Notes: generated from the letters alone by a model not told the origin. Positions 52,635 to 62,250 are shown, counted from the first letter of the stretch. The stretch is DNA of 64,000 nucleotides from Granulosicoccus antarcticus IMCC3135 (GCF_002215215.1 NZ_CP018632.1:7188501-7252500), one strand, 5' to 3'. Made by a program: numbers and translations.

Positions 52635-55600
52635 TCAGTGCTTGCTGCCCTGTTCACGGTTGGGTGGCTCCCACTCTCGCCACCCTTTGAGCAACGGAAA
52701 ATACAGCCCCACCCGAACAGGACCTTCATCCATGCGCCTGATGATATCAGCATAGCGATTCAACTGATCGGCATAGCGCATCTGTTCACTATCAAGAAAC
52801 AATTCAACTTGCCCGCCCTGATGATCCCCGGTCTTGAAGTCCACGATCCAGCGAACCCCCTGCTCATCCACAAAAGTACGATCAATCACCATCTGCCGCA
52901 CCTCCCGGTTCCAGACACCCATAAACTTTTCAGGATCCCCATCACCCTCCTCAGCCTCCTGCACCACACTCAAAGCCCATTCTGACCGGGCCTCTGCATG
53001 CGGGCTCAAGGCCCAGCGCCCACGCTCATCTGCCAACGTGCTGCGAACCGCCAGAAGCACGGTTTCAGTGGCCTGTGGCAGCATTTCCTTTTGGACACCC
53101 ATATTCCTCAGCTGTCGCTCAGCAATAATGCCCAGCGCATCAAAATCGACATTGGCAAGACTATCGGCGCTTTGGGCAAGCATCTGCAGTTGCTGATGAA
53201 CAACAGTGCCGATATCTCGCGCCGTACGCCCAGCCCAGGAGAACTTGACTGACTCGGAATCAACTTCCTGCTTTTTAGCGACTTTTTCCCACTCAAACGA
53301 AACAAATGACGGCATTTCGACGTCAACTGGCAATCTTTCAAACGATGAAACAGTTGCACTCACAGGGTCGGACTCAATCGGAAGCCCCGGTGGTTCATGG
53401 GTGTCTGATATCTCCGCCAATGATTTATGGGTGTCTGACACCTCCTCAGGCGCGGGGGAAATTGGCTCCGGCGATTTATGGGTGTCTTCTGTTGGCAGGT
53501 CGGGTTCGAGCAGGGGCCAGAGGGGTTTGAGCAGCGATGAGTTTATGGGTGTCTGATACTGGTCCTCGGTATTGCGGCGGATGCGGCCGATAAGGTGGAG
53601 GTGGTGGCGGGCGCGGGTGCAGGCAACATAGAGCAGGCGTAGCTTCTCCTGCTCGTCGCAACGCTCGCGGGCCTTGCGAACCAGACGGTTGATTCGATCA
53701 CGACGACCCGGCGGCAAGCCGGATTGCTCCAGAGGCGCCAACAACAGCTGCGGGCGGCCATCCAGAGTGCTTTCGAACCAGTTAAGCAGTTGCGTGGAGT
53801 CACCGCGCGGCTGGCGATCCAGAGCCGGCAATATAACTGTTCCGAACTCCAGCCCCTTGGCCTTGTGCAGCGTCATCACCTGAATCCGGCACTCACCTTC
53901 CTCGGCGTTGGCCGCATAGAGCGACTTCATGACTTCGGTGAGCACGCTTTTCTCCCACAGCCGCCCATCAGCTTCCAGCGAGCTCAGTCGCGCCAGAGCC
54001 CGCTCTGCAGCATCCCGATCTACAGCATCGCGGCACACCACAGGTCCCCCGAGCTGCAACCAGACAGACTCCACCCACGGCAGCAGCCTGCCACGCGAGG
54101 CACGCTTCAGCGCAGGTTCGAGAATGGGCAGCAAACGAGCTGCCCGGGCCTGACCATCAGCTGAGAGCAACGCCAGGCGAGCCGGATCTCGCAGCAATTC
54201 GATCACAGTTGCCTCACGCCCACTTTCACTCATGAGTGCGTGCAGATCATTGAGTGTCATACCGACGAACGGTGCTCGCAGCAGTGATAACCAATGTAAT
54301 CGATCATGTGGATACCGCAATGCCAGACACAGCGATACCAGATCACGTACCACTGCCCGCTCGCCCACCTGGTCCATGTCGATGGATTCATAAGCAAGCG
54401 AACGAGCTCGCAAGGCATCAAAGATGTCACCGGCCTGCGAACGGGTGCGTACCAGGATGGCGACCGTATGTTGTGGATCGATTGCCAGCGCCTCGGCCGC
54501 CAGGCAGGCCACCAACTCAGCCTCATCGAATCGCTCCTTGTTAACCAGGGTGTGAACCTGCACGCCCCCATCGGTAGTCAGATGTGCATCAGAAGGGGAA
54601 TAGGTAACTGCCCCGCTGTCCGCATCGGCTCGCTTCGGAAATATGGAGGCGAAGATCTGATTGACCCATTTGATGACGTCGGGCGCGGCTCGAAAATTAA
54701 CCGACAACGTCAATGATTCCAGCTTCACCGGTCCAATGCCATCATCGCCTGCCTGAGCAAACAGAGCGACATCACCATCCCTGAATCGATAGATCGATTG
54801 CATCGGATCACCGACGACAAAGAATGTTCTGCCATCTCCCGGTTCCCAGCCACCAACCAGCTGAGCAAACAGGCGAAACTGTGTTTGCGAGGTATCCTGA
54901 AACTCATCTACCAGTATGTGCTTGAGCGATAGATCCATGGACAAGGCTAGATCGGTCGGTTCCTGCTCAGTGCCCAGTGCCCGCTGCGCACGTTCCGCCA
55001 GCTCGGTAAAATCCACGACTCGGCGCTCGGCGAACACCATATGCAGCTCTAACAGCAATTTCGGCAGAACGCCCAGCAACTGCGACAGCAAAGCCCATTG
55101 CTCATCCCGGTAACGCGGATAGGGCAAACTGCAGACCTCAGCCAGCGCCTCGATAAACTCAGGAGACTCTGCCACCCGCTCCAGCAATTCGAGCATATGC
55201 TCCTTATGTGACACCAGCAAAGCCGGCTCCACGCCGCGTTTTTTGGCATCACCCTTTGCAGGAAAACCTTCAGCCTTGGTGAGACGTTTACGCAGCCCGC
55301 CACTCTTGGTCAGCAACGCCGCACCGATGCCATCCCAGCCTGAAAGATCTTCCAGAGAGGTACCGGGCAACTCTTCAAGATCGAGCCAGCCTTGCATTTC
55401 TTCAGGCAGCTCACTCAAGTCGCCTTCAGCATCTTCAAGCAGAAAACCACAGGCCATGTGCAAACGTTCAGGCAGACCCTCGATCAACACATCGGGCACC
55501 AGTGCATACAGATTATCAAGTCGTGACTCAACCAGCTCACCCAGCATGCTTTCCAGAATGGCACGCAATTCATCATGGTTATCACCGAAGCCATAGACAT

Positions 55601-56186
55601 GGCGCTTCCATTGATCGCGACTGGCCAGCAGATTGGCGAGCAACTGTCGCGCCTGTTCAAGCCGATTACCGACTTGCAGTAATACCAGCCCCATCGAATC
55701 GATATTTGACTCTATGAAACGTGATGCCACATCGCGGTACAGAGCACTGGCATCCTCCACTATACCGGTCGGCGCACCCAGTGCCGAAGTCACGGGCAGT
55801 CGATGTGCCAGTTGCGTGGCGAGGGCATCAATGGTCCTAAGATTCAGACGCTGCGGGTTGCGAATCAACTGCCACTGGCGTTCTGCATCTCGCTTCAATA
55901 CGTCTCTGGCAAGCGCCAGCCCTTCCTCTTCGTAAACATTGGACGCAGGCTCACCGCTATTAGCCCGTTCCAGTGTTTCCACGACGCGCTGACGCATTTC
56001 GCTGGCAGCTTTGCGCGTGAAAGTAATAGCCAGTATTTCCTCTGGCTCTTCAACGCTTTGCAACAAGGTCAGAATGCGGCGAGTCAGTAGCTCGGTCTTG
56101 CCCGAACCCGCCGGCGCCTGAACAATGAAAGAGGTTTGTGGATCCAGAGCTCTGGCTCTGACTGCCGCATCAAGAGGAGCACTCAT
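52635..56186 (-). CDS. UvrD/REP helicase-nuclease, AddA-like
   Basis: The 1183-residue protein is a superfamily 1 helicase with Walker A APAGSGKT at 24-31. The Walker B/DEXQ block DEFQDTSQTQ lies near 425, and helicase motif LTLSVNFR and VMTLHKAKGLEF follow. The C-terminal PD-(D/E)XK nuclease shows WIVDFKTG (D1116, K1118). Such proteins pair with an AddB-like subunit to resect double-strand breaks. A linker at about 880-945 contains SDTHKS and EDTHKS peptides, created by copies of a TTATGGGTGTCTG repeat. It overlaps the AddB-like gene by 4 bp. A RecB assignment is less likely, since no recC or recD is present. Confidence 0.9.
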   Translation of the reverse strand: MSAPLDAAVRARALDPQTSFIVQAPAGSGKTELLTRRILTLLQSVEEPEEILAITFTRKAASEMRQRVVETLERANSGEPASNVYEEEGLALARDVLKRDAERQWQLIRNPQRLNLRTIDALATQLAHRLPVTSALGAPTGIVEDASALYRDVASRFIESNIDSMGLVLLQVGNRLEQARQLLANLLASRDQWKRHVYGFGDNHDELRAILESMLGELVESRLDNLYALVPDVLIEGLPERLHMACGFLLEDAEGDLSELPEEMQGWLDLEELPGTSLEDLSGWDGIGAALLTKSGGLRKRLTKAEGFPAKGDAKKRGVEPALLVSHKEHMLELLERVAESPEFIEALAEVCSLPYPRYRDEQWALLSQLLGVLPKLLLELHMVFAERRVVDFTELAERAQRALGTEQEPTDLALSMDLSLKHILVDEFQDTSQTQFRLFAQLVGGWEPGDGRTFFVVGDPMQSIYRFRDGDVALFAQAGDDGIGPVKLESLTLSVNFRAAPDVIKWVNQIFASIFPKRADADSGAVTYSPSDAHLTTDGGVQVHTLVNKERFDEAELVACLAAEALAIDPQHTVAILVRTRSQAGDIFDALRARSLAYESIDMDQVGERAVVRDLVSLCLALRYPHDRLHWLSLLRAPFVGMTLNDLHALMSESGREATVIELLRDPARLALLSADGQARAARLLPILEPALKRASRGRLLPWVESVWLQLGGPVVCRDAVDRDAAERALARLSSLEADGRLWEKSVLTEVMKSLYAANAEEGECRIQVMTLHKAKGLEFGTVILPALDRQPRGDSTQLLNWFESTLDGRPQLLLAPLEQSGLPPGRRDRINRLVRKARERCDEQEKLRLLYVACTRARHHLHLIGRIRRNTEDQYQTPINSSLLKPLWPLLEPDLPTEDTHKSPEPISPAPEEVSDTHKSLAEISDTHEPPGLPIESDPVSATVSSFERLPVDVEMPSFVSFEWEKVAKKQEVDSESVKFSWAGRTARDIGTVVHQQLQMLAQSADSLANVDFDALGIIAERQLRNMGVQKEMLPQATETVLLAVRSTLADERGRWALSPHAEARSEWALSVVQEAEEGDGDPEKFMGVWNREVRQMVIDRTFVDEQGVRWIVDFKTGDHQGGQVELFLDSEQMRYADQLNRYADIIRRMDEGPVRVGLYFPLLKGWREWEPPNREQGSKH
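52913..52925 (-). repeat. TTATGGGTGTCTG repeat inside AddA-like gene, coding-sense copy
   Basis: On the coding strand the repeat reads TTTATGGGTGTCTGG and encodes FMGVW. It is inverted relative to the four copies at 53394-53558, so it is read on the other strand and in another frame. All bases of the 13-mer are identical to the intergenic copy at 29605. Confidence 0.75.
53394..53558 (+). repeat. Cluster of four TTATGGGTGTCTG repeats inside AddA-like gene
   Basis: Copies lie at 53394-53407 (TTCATGGGTGTCTG), 53425-53437 and 53543-53555 (both TTATGGGTGTCTG) and 53476-53487 (TTATGGGTGTCT). The second extends to GGTGTCTGACACC, a perfect palindrome around a central T. On the coding strand the first three encode DTHE or DTHK peptides and the fourth QTPIN in a different frame. 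Spacing is irregular (about 31, 51 and 67 bp), so it is not a tandem array. Confidence 0.85.
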
Positions 56187-58882
56187 GCGCCATCTCCTGC
56201 GTAACTATCTGATGTCACCTCATCCTCGTCGTTTGTCGTTTTCGCCAAAACCACCTCGTCGATACGGCACAAGGATTTCAATTCGCAGTGCAGGCAGGCA
56301 GTCTTGATGGGCGTAATCGTGGCGGTGCCCTGACGTACTTCTGCAGCGACCACATCCAGCGCTTCGCGCCAGTGTGCGCGCCAGTCATTCCAGTCCTCCA
56401 GAGGACGCTCTGTCGCCTGCCCATTACGGGACTTCATGACTGTGGTCTTGACTTTGGGTATCAGCATGGCATCACTGGCCACGCCCTTGAAACCGGTTTG
56501 ATTACGCGCCACCTGGGCAAATATGGCACCCTGGATATCATCATTGGTCAACACATACAGCGGCAATTGCGGGTTGATGATTCTCTCATCAGCCCAGGTA
56601 TTGACGCGATTCGACGTGCCAGTCTTGTAATCTATAACGACCAGATCATTACCCACCCGGTCGATGCGATCCAGCATCACATTCATCACGATGCCACCGT
56701 GCTCCAGGCTCTGTCGCTGCTCAAGACTGACCACCTCAAAGGCCTGGCGCGGAATTTCAGATTGCGTCAGCCATTCCTCAAGCAATTCGCTCAGACGAAT
56801 ACGTTCAAGAGATTGCAGCTCAGCAGGTACCTGGGCCTCGATGATGGCCTGATCGATGACCTCCAGAACCTTCTCACCCCGTTCTTCATCAGACAGCTGT
56901 ATCAGTGCCTCATGGCTTCGTACCGCTTTCCAGAACAGCTCCAGCGCCGCATGCAACAAGGTGCCATGCTGGCGTGGGTCCAGCCCCAGTCCTGCCTCTT
57001 CCAGTGGACGAATCTGCAGGCGATGCAAGGCGAAGGCACGAAACGGACATAAAGCCTGGTTTTCGAATAATCGCGCCCCACCCTTGACCTCGCTGCCCGC
57101 TTCCAGCTCTGGCCCCTTGTCATCCACAATGGACTCCAGACACAAAGAGGACTGCAAATGCTTCACAGGGTCTGCAATGGCAGGCAAATCCTGCATTCTG
57201 TCCAGCCGTGATGCTGCCAATTCGCGATTAGGATCGGATGAGGTAATCTCAGGTACGGATGCAGCCTCCAGGGCTTTGCCGTCCCGTAGTTCTGCACGAC
57301 TGCCTATCAGCAATGGTGCCTGCGAACTCCACATCAGAAATTCACGCTCTGCGAGCGCCAGTCTGGCCGCAGCCGAAGCTCCCGGTACACCTTGCTCTTT
57401 CTGTGCAGCCATGGACAGAAACGGACTCGGAGAACCACTCGGTGGCCATTGCTCAGTGTCCAGACCTGCGACCCACAGACAATCGAAATCAATACCGTGG
57501 CTTTCCAGCCGCCCCATTATCTGAATGGGAGTACTCGGTGTATCCAGCTGGAATATGCGCTCGCGAGCCAGTTCTTGAAGAATATGCAAAGCACTGTCGA
57601 CACCGACCCGTTCACCATCATCAAGAAGCTGCATGTCATCCAGACATTCCAGCCAGGCAGAAAATGCCTGATACTCCTCGGTATCAACCGACTCGCCGGG
57701 CCAGCCCAGCACTGTCAGCCAGTCGCTGAATCGTGCCGCCCAGCCGGACAGAGTCGTCCAGTCAAGTTCTCGTCGTTCAATCAACTCCCGAATCAAGCGC
57801 TCCAGTCGACTCCCCGGATACAAATGTCCCAGCAACTGTTCCAACGTAAGTGAGCGGACTCGAACATCTCGCAGACGACGATCCAACTGTTCGCGTCGAC
57901 GCGCCTCGCTGGCCGCAGCCTTCAGATAGGGACTAAGCAATACCGCCGATATTTCACTCCCCCGAACCTTTGAGCTACACAATCTGATCAGTGACAAAGC
58001 GGCTGTGACCACAGAGGTATCGCTGAGCGGCATACCCAGAGACAGATCATAGGGTCGTCCTTGTGCACGAATCTGGTCTGGCGACATGACTGGGAAAAAG
58101 ACACGATCAAAAGCGCGCATGACAACTGTACGCTTTTGCTGCAAATCTGGCACCACCAGACCCAGCGACTGATTCGGATCACGTTCAAGCTCATGACGCA
58201 TATGTTGGGCGATGGACAACATTTCCTGCTCATCATCGGCATAGCTCTGTTTCTGCACGAAGGCATTCGATTGCCGCGTTGCCAGCTCGACACTAACACC
58301 GGCACGTTCCAGCGCCTCAGTCAACATCACCAGTTGTGGAGGCAGCTCCAGAAAGCCTTCGAAAATCATACGCTCAGGCAGCAGGCTTGCCCCTTCGGGT
58401 GACTCGAACACCTCGATCATATGATTGGCCAGCGAGGCCTCGTCGGTGCTCGACTCACGATCGAGCCATTGTAGATAGGTAGAACACCAATGCTGCCAGG
58501 TGTATTGATCCTTGGGCAGATAGTCATCTTCCGGGTTGCGGCATTGCCAGGCGCATGAAAGCTCCCAGGCAGAGCGAGCGGCAGAAGTTGCCGCGTCAAC
58601 ATCCAGAAGTTCCAGATTTTTATCGGCAGCTATACACTGTCGCCAGACTTTCTGTTGCAGCAAATCGGGTAATAAAGTTCTTGATGACAGCCCCTTGGCA
58701 AGCGCTTCTGCATGCAAGGCACGTAGCCAGGCGCGCAAAGGCAGAATAGAGGGGGTTTCCCACCACAACTGTCCCTGTGATAGCTGCCAGCTCTGATAGC
58801 GACCAAGGTGATGGCGCGCCAGACGCTGATTGACGGTAATCAATACCGCGCCACTGGCTAACTGCTGGCTATGGTCATTCAC
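56183..58882 (-). CDS. PD-(D/E)XK nuclease family DNA repair protein, AddB-like
   Basis: The 899-residue protein is AddB-related, matching the group of about 900-residue probable DNA repair proteins that I recall as TIGR03623. The C-terminal nuclease has the motif VVIDYKTGTSNR. The four cysteines expected for an AddB iron-sulfur cluster are visible: one in ALCPFRAF near 620 and three in CLHCELKSLC near 870-879. The N-terminus begins ITVNQRLARHH without a Walker A, so helicase activity is not expected. It is the first gene of the operon, with the AddA-like gene overlapping by 4 bp, and is divergent from galE. Confidence 0.85.
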   Translation of the reverse strand: MNDHSQQLASGAVLITVNQRLARHHLGRYQSWQLSQGQLWWETPSILPLRAWLRALHAEALAKGLSSRTLLPDLLQQKVWRQCIAADKNLELLDVDAATSAARSAWELSCAWQCRNPEDDYLPKDQYTWQHWCSTYLQWLDRESSTDEASLANHMIEVFESPEGASLLPERMIFEGFLELPPQLVMLTEALERAGVSVELATRQSNAFVQKQSYADDEQEMLSIAQHMRHELERDPNQSLGLVVPDLQQKRTVVMRAFDRVFFPVMSPDQIRAQGRPYDLSLGMPLSDTSVVTAALSLIRLCSSKVRGSEISAVLLSPYLKAAASEARRREQLDRRLRDVRVRSLTLEQLLGHLYPGSRLERLIRELIERRELDWTTLSGWAARFSDWLTVLGWPGESVDTEEYQAFSAWLECLDDMQLLDDGERVGVDSALHILQELARERIFQLDTPSTPIQIMGRLESHGIDFDCLWVAGLDTEQWPPSGSPSPFLSMAAQKEQGVPGASAAARLALAEREFLMWSSQAPLLIGSRAELRDGKALEAASVPEITSSDPNRELAASRLDRMQDLPAIADPVKHLQSSLCLESIVDDKGPELEAGSEVKGGARLFENQALCPFRAFALHRLQIRPLEEAGLGLDPRQHGTLLHAALELFWKAVRSHEALIQLSDEERGEKVLEVIDQAIIEAQVPAELQSLERIRLSELLEEWLTQSEIPRQAFEVVSLEQRQSLEHGGIVMNVMLDRIDRVGNDLVVIDYKTGTSNRVNTWADERIINPQLPLYVLTNDDIQGAIFAQVARNQTGFKGVASDAMLIPKVKTTVMKSRNGQATERPLEDWNDWRAHWREALDVVAAEVRQGTATITPIKTACLHCELKSLCRIDEVVLAKTTNDEDEVTSDSYAGDGA

Positions 58883-58933
58883 TATCCGATCAGACTCTGA
58901 AAAATGCGCATCGGGATAATGGCACAGGCCTGC

Positions 58934-58962
58934 CTGAAATATCCAATGAGCAGGGATACAAT
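58934..58962 (+). promoter_or_regulatory. Predicted sigma-70 promoter of galE
   Basis: CTGAAA at 58934-58939 and TACAAT at 58957-58962 are spaced by 17 bp; they match four and five of six consensus positions. The galE ATG is 42 bp downstream of the -10 box. Confidence 0.5.
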
Positions 58963-59003
58963 GACACTCGATTTCTCATAACTCACAGCGATCATCCTCA
59001 ATA

Positions 59004-60017
59004 ATGAAAAACAAGCCCATACTCGTCACCGGCGGTGCCGGCTATATCGGAAGTCATGTTGTCAAACTGCTGGGTGAACGCGGTGAAACCGTCGTCGTAC
59101 TCGATGATCTGTCTACCGGCAATGCTGACGCCGTCCTGTATGGCGAACTCGTTGTCGGTAAAACCGGCGATATGGAGCTGGTCAGCAAGCTTATTGCTGA
59201 CAAGGGCATTGATACCGTTCTGCATTTTGCTGCACACACCATCGTACCCGAAAGCGTATCAAATCCGCTGAAGTACTACGCCAACAATACCTGCAGCACG
59301 CGCAACCTGCTGCAAGCCTGCCAGGACAACGGTGTCAGCAACTTCATATTTTCATCAACAGCCGCCACCTATGGTGTGCCTGACGAGAGCATCGCAGCCT
59401 GTCACGAAGAACTGCCGACGGCCCCTATCAATGCCTATGGCACCTCGAAGCTGATGTCCGAGGCCATGCTGCGTGATCTGAGTGCGGCCACCGATCTGAA
59501 GCATGTCGTGCTGCGCTATTTCAATGTGGCTGGCTCTGATCCCGACGGTCGTATCGGTCAGTCCACACCTGAAGCAACCCTGCTCATCAAGGTTGCCGCC
59601 GAAGTCGCTCTGGGCAAGCGAGAGCAGTTGTATGTCTACGGTACTGACTACCCGACCGAAGATGGTACCGGCGTACGTGACTATATTCACGTCACCGATC
59701 TGGCCGGCGCTCACCTGGCAGCTCTTGATTACTTGCGCAATGGTGGCGATTCCACGCTACTCAACTGCGGCTATGGACACGGCTTCAGTGTTCGACAAGT
59801 CATTGATGCCGTTGAACGTGTCCATGGCTCCGCCATCAAGGTGATTGAACAGCCTCGACGTGCGGGCGACCCACCGGCTCTTATCGCAGCAGTCGACAAG
59901 ATACATCGCACACTTGACTGGAAGCCCAGCTTTGACGACCTGGATACCATCGTCAGAACGTCACTGGAGTGGGAAAAAACTCTGCAAGCCCGCCGACATA
60001 ACAGCAACGAAGCCTGA
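59004..60017 (+). CDS. galE: UDP-glucose 4-epimerase
   Basis: The 337-residue short-chain dehydrogenase-type enzyme carries the NAD motif GGAGYIGSH at 10-18, FIFSSTAATYG (S118/T119) and the catalytic Y145 and K149 in NAYGTSKLMSE. GalE interconverts UDP-glucose and UDP-galactose for polysaccharide and lipopolysaccharide synthesis. The C-terminal block GTGVRDYIHVTDLA is typical of GalE rather than other epimerases. It is a single gene on the plus strand, ending at a hairpin shared with the convergent kinase gene. Confidence 0.94.
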   Translation: MKNKPILVTGGAGYIGSHVVKLLGERGETVVVLDDLSTGNADAVLYGELVVGKTGDMELVSKLIADKGIDTVLHFAAHTIVPESVSNPLKYYANNTCSTRNLLQACQDNGVSNFIFSSTAATYGVPDESIAACHEELPTAPINAYGTSKLMSEAMLRDLSAATDLKHVVLRYFNVAGSDPDGRIGQSTPEATLLIKVAAEVALGKREQLYVYGTDYPTEDGTGVRDYIHVTDLAGAHLAALDYLRNGGDSTLLNCGYGHGFSVRQVIDAVERVHGSAIKVIEQPRRAGDPPALIAAVDKIHRTLDWKPSFDDLDTIVRTSLEWEKTLQARRHNSNEA

Positions 60018-60039
60018 TTTATCCGGCTGACCCAATCGT

Positions 60040-60079
60040 GCAGAGCCCTGATCCCGGACTCGGGGTCAGGGGGCTCTGC
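60040..60079. terminator. Strong hairpin between convergent galE and kinase genes
   Basis: GCAGAGCCCTGATCCC and GGGGTCAGGGGGCTCTGC pair over about 16 bases, with one G-U pair and a small bulge, around a six-base loop. It lies 22 bp after the galE stop and 20 bp before the kinase stop. No T run is evident, so bidirectional termination is inferred. Confidence 0.6.
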
Positions 60080-60099
60080 ATTAAAGACTGGACGAGCCC

Positions 60100-61569
60100 T
60101 TACAGGCTGATATCGACCTGCGCGGCAGTGGCAATGGAAGCTTTCGTTTCCAGCAGATCCGAAATATATCGGTAGTAATGCAAGTGGATCTTGGGCGGCA
60201 AATCACTCAGTGCATCCGCGGACAACTCCAGAGCTTTGACATCCGTCAGAGCCCGCAGCGAGTGGGACTCCGATATACCGTTGATAAATCGTGCTTCTCC
60301 AAAACAGGCACCGTCGGCCAATACCCGTACGAACTTGTTGTGATAACGGACTTGTGCAATACCATCGGTCAGGATGAGCAGGCAGCGCTGTGAGTTACCG
60401 GCAGCCACCAGTGTGTCGCCCCTTTTGAAACTACGTACGCGCACCTTGCTCAGAAGCTGACTGATCTCCCCGTCAGAGAAAGACAGAAAGAACGACTGTC
60501 GTTTCAAGCGACTGACCAACTTCTTCCAGGCGGCCGGGCGACGCGTCGCCAAACCGAATTTCTCGATGAAAGGCTGTAATGCATGCGCCAGTTCCTGCCC
60601 CGTCTGGTAACGTGCCTCCGGCTTTTTCTGCAGAGATTTTGCCAGCACTTCGGATAACTCAGCAGGCAAGTCAGGGCGTATTTGCCGTAGTTGCGGCGCA
60701 GTTCGATGCACAACCAGGCGAAACAGGTCCTTGACCTTGCTTGCCTTGAAAAGCTGGCGACCGGTCAACAACTCAAACAGCACCGTGGAAAGCGAGTAAA
60801 AATCACTTTCCGGCCCCAGCTCCTGCCCCAGAATCTGCTCTGGTGACATGTAATTGGGTGTTCCCAGTGTCGGTCCTTTGCGTTTCAGTTCGCCATCTTC
60901 CTTCAGCCCAACCGCAATACCAAAGTCCAGCAGCTTCACCACGCCATTGTTAGCCAGCATGATATTGGCCGGCTTGATGTCGCGATGCAAGATACCTTGC
61001 TTGTGCGAATAATCCAGGGCGGCACAGCATTCAGCGATAACTCTCAGCGCCTCGTGCACAGGCAACAATGTCTTGCCCTTGCCATATTCCTTCAGCGACT
61101 TGCCTTCCACCACCTCCATGACAAGGTAGTTCAACTCCTCGTACTGTCCGGCGTCATAAACCGTCACGATATTGGGGTGTGTCAAACGTCCGGCGGCTAT
61201 GATCTCTGTTTGATAAGCCCGCTGCGCACCAGGCACCTTGCCCGAGGAAACATGGGCTTCGCCAATGGGCGACAGCTTGACCGCTACTTCACGGCCCAGA
61301 AGATTATCCAGAGCCTGATGAACAACACCGCAGGTGCCACTGCCAATACGGCGGCCAATGGTGTAGCGATCAATCTCGGCGGGCACCAGAATATCCAGCG
61401 GCCTGATGGACACAGGCGGCGTCACTTTACCGTCACCTGAGCCTCCATCGGTAGGCTTTACCATGTTATCGCCCGCAACCGCTTTTCGTGTTCTCGGCTC
61501 ATTGCAGGCGATGGCACGACGGGCCAGACGTGCAGCTAATACAGCACTTTGTCGAACGGAGGCTGACAC
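60100..61569 (-). CDS. Serine/threonine protein kinase with C-terminal cNMP-binding domain
   Basis: The 489-residue protein (GTG start) has a Hanks-type kinase domain at about 68-340: glycine loop GSGTCG at 76-81, K98, E122, catalytic HRDIKP at 195-200 and DFG at 215-217. The C-terminal 120 residues form a cyclic-nucleotide-binding-like beta barrel (FKRGDTLVAAGNSQRCLLILTDG). No membrane helix is seen, so it is cytoplasmic and may be switched by a nucleotide or other ligand. ATG 61464 is another possible start, just before the kinase domain; the 35 extra residues are basic and not conserved-looking. Substrates are unknown. Confidence 0.88.
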   Translation of the reverse strand: MSASVRQSAVLAARLARRAIACNEPRTRKAVAGDNMVKPTDGGSGDGKVTPPVSIRPLDILVPAEIDRYTIGRRIGSGTCGVVHQALDNLLGREVAVKLSPIGEAHVSSGKVPGAQRAYQTEIIAAGRLTHPNIVTVYDAGQYEELNYLVMEVVEGKSLKEYGKGKTLLPVHEALRVIAECCAALDYSHKQGILHRDIKPANIMLANNGVVKLLDFGIAVGLKEDGELKRKGPTLGTPNYMSPEQILGQELGPESDFYSLSTVLFELLTGRQLFKASKVKDLFRLVVHRTAPQLRQIRPDLPAELSEVLAKSLQKKPEARYQTGQELAHALQPFIEKFGLATRRPAAWKKLVSRLKRQSFFLSFSDGEISQLLSKVRVRSFKRGDTLVAAGNSQRCLLILTDGIAQVRYHNKFVRVLADGACFGEARFINGISESHSLRALTDVKALELSADALSDLPPKIHLHYYRYISDLLETKASIATAAQVDISL

Positions 61570-61644
61570 AGGATGTTTTGCAGCTTACTGATATGACAGG
61601 AAGGAACAGAATCATAGCATTCTCGCCAGTCGAGCCGGACATAC

Positions 61645-62250
61645 TCACGCAGTAATGATCCATTGTGTTCCTCCCTGCCCCCCAAGCGATGTAGTCGGTG
61701 CTGCGCCCTGAAGCGACACTTCGTCAGGCTCAACATTTACCAGTGACTCTGGCCAGATGCTTCCTATAACTGTCGACAGCACAATGAAATACGCTAGCGA
61801 CATGACAACACTGACGAACATACGAACCTCAAAAGTGTGACGGATGACATGTGCCATCAATGACAGCCCCCAAACCAGCAATACGAAATCTGCCAGCGTT
61901 CCAACGGCCCCACCGCCCGGCTCCAGCGAAGCCGGCCTCAGAGCAAATAGCGGCACAGCTGCCATATTTATGAACAGAGAGGCTCCGGAAAGCCCACCAA
62001 AGGCTTGTTCGAACCGCCCCGGATGCCCCACAATTGACAGGGCAAGCCATATGACAAGCCCGGTGCATCCGATGTCGATCAGCGACTGCAGGAAAGCACG
62101 CTCAACACCAAAAGGCACGGCCAGGGCCATTACGTAGCTGACCACGGCCAAAGCGATGCCAATCTTCAGCTGACCACGGCCCTTCGGCAGGTCCTGTGGC
62201 TTGCCCATAAGGAAAGCTATGTTGAAATACTGCTGTATCAGTTCACGCAC
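61645..62250 (-). CDS. Yip1 domain integral membrane protein
   Basis: The product is a five-helix membrane protein of the Yip1 family, with the hallmark start RELIQQYFNIAFLMGKPQDL and later segments YVMALAVPFGVERAFLQS and VWGLSLMAHVIRHTFEVR. The GTG at 62250 gives 201 residues; an in-frame ATG at 62343 would run into the divergent rnt upstream region and is less likely. Bacterial Yip1 proteins have no settled role. A serine/threonine-rich C-terminal tail ends near the kinase gene upstream region, and the two genes are on the same strand, 75 bp apart. Confidence 0.75.
   Translation of the reverse strand: MRELIQQYFNIAFLMGKPQDLPKGRGQLKIGIALAVVSYVMALAVPFGVERAFLQSLIDIGCTGLVIWLALSIVGHPGRFEQAFGGLSGASLFINMAAVPLFALRPASLEPGGGAVGTLADFVLLVWGLSLMAHVIRHTFEVRMFVSVVMSLAYFIVLSTVIGSIWPESLVNVEPDEVSLQGAAPTTSLGGQGGTQWIITA

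Noticed and set aside
53394-53558. Possible CRISPR array because of repeated 13-mers
   Set aside because: Spacing is irregular (about 31-67 bp), copies are diverged at the edges, lie within an intact gene, and no cas gene is present.
56288-57052. A 254-codon plus-strand frame
   Set aside because: It lies antisense within the AddB-like gene, which has clear nuclease and cysteine motifs.
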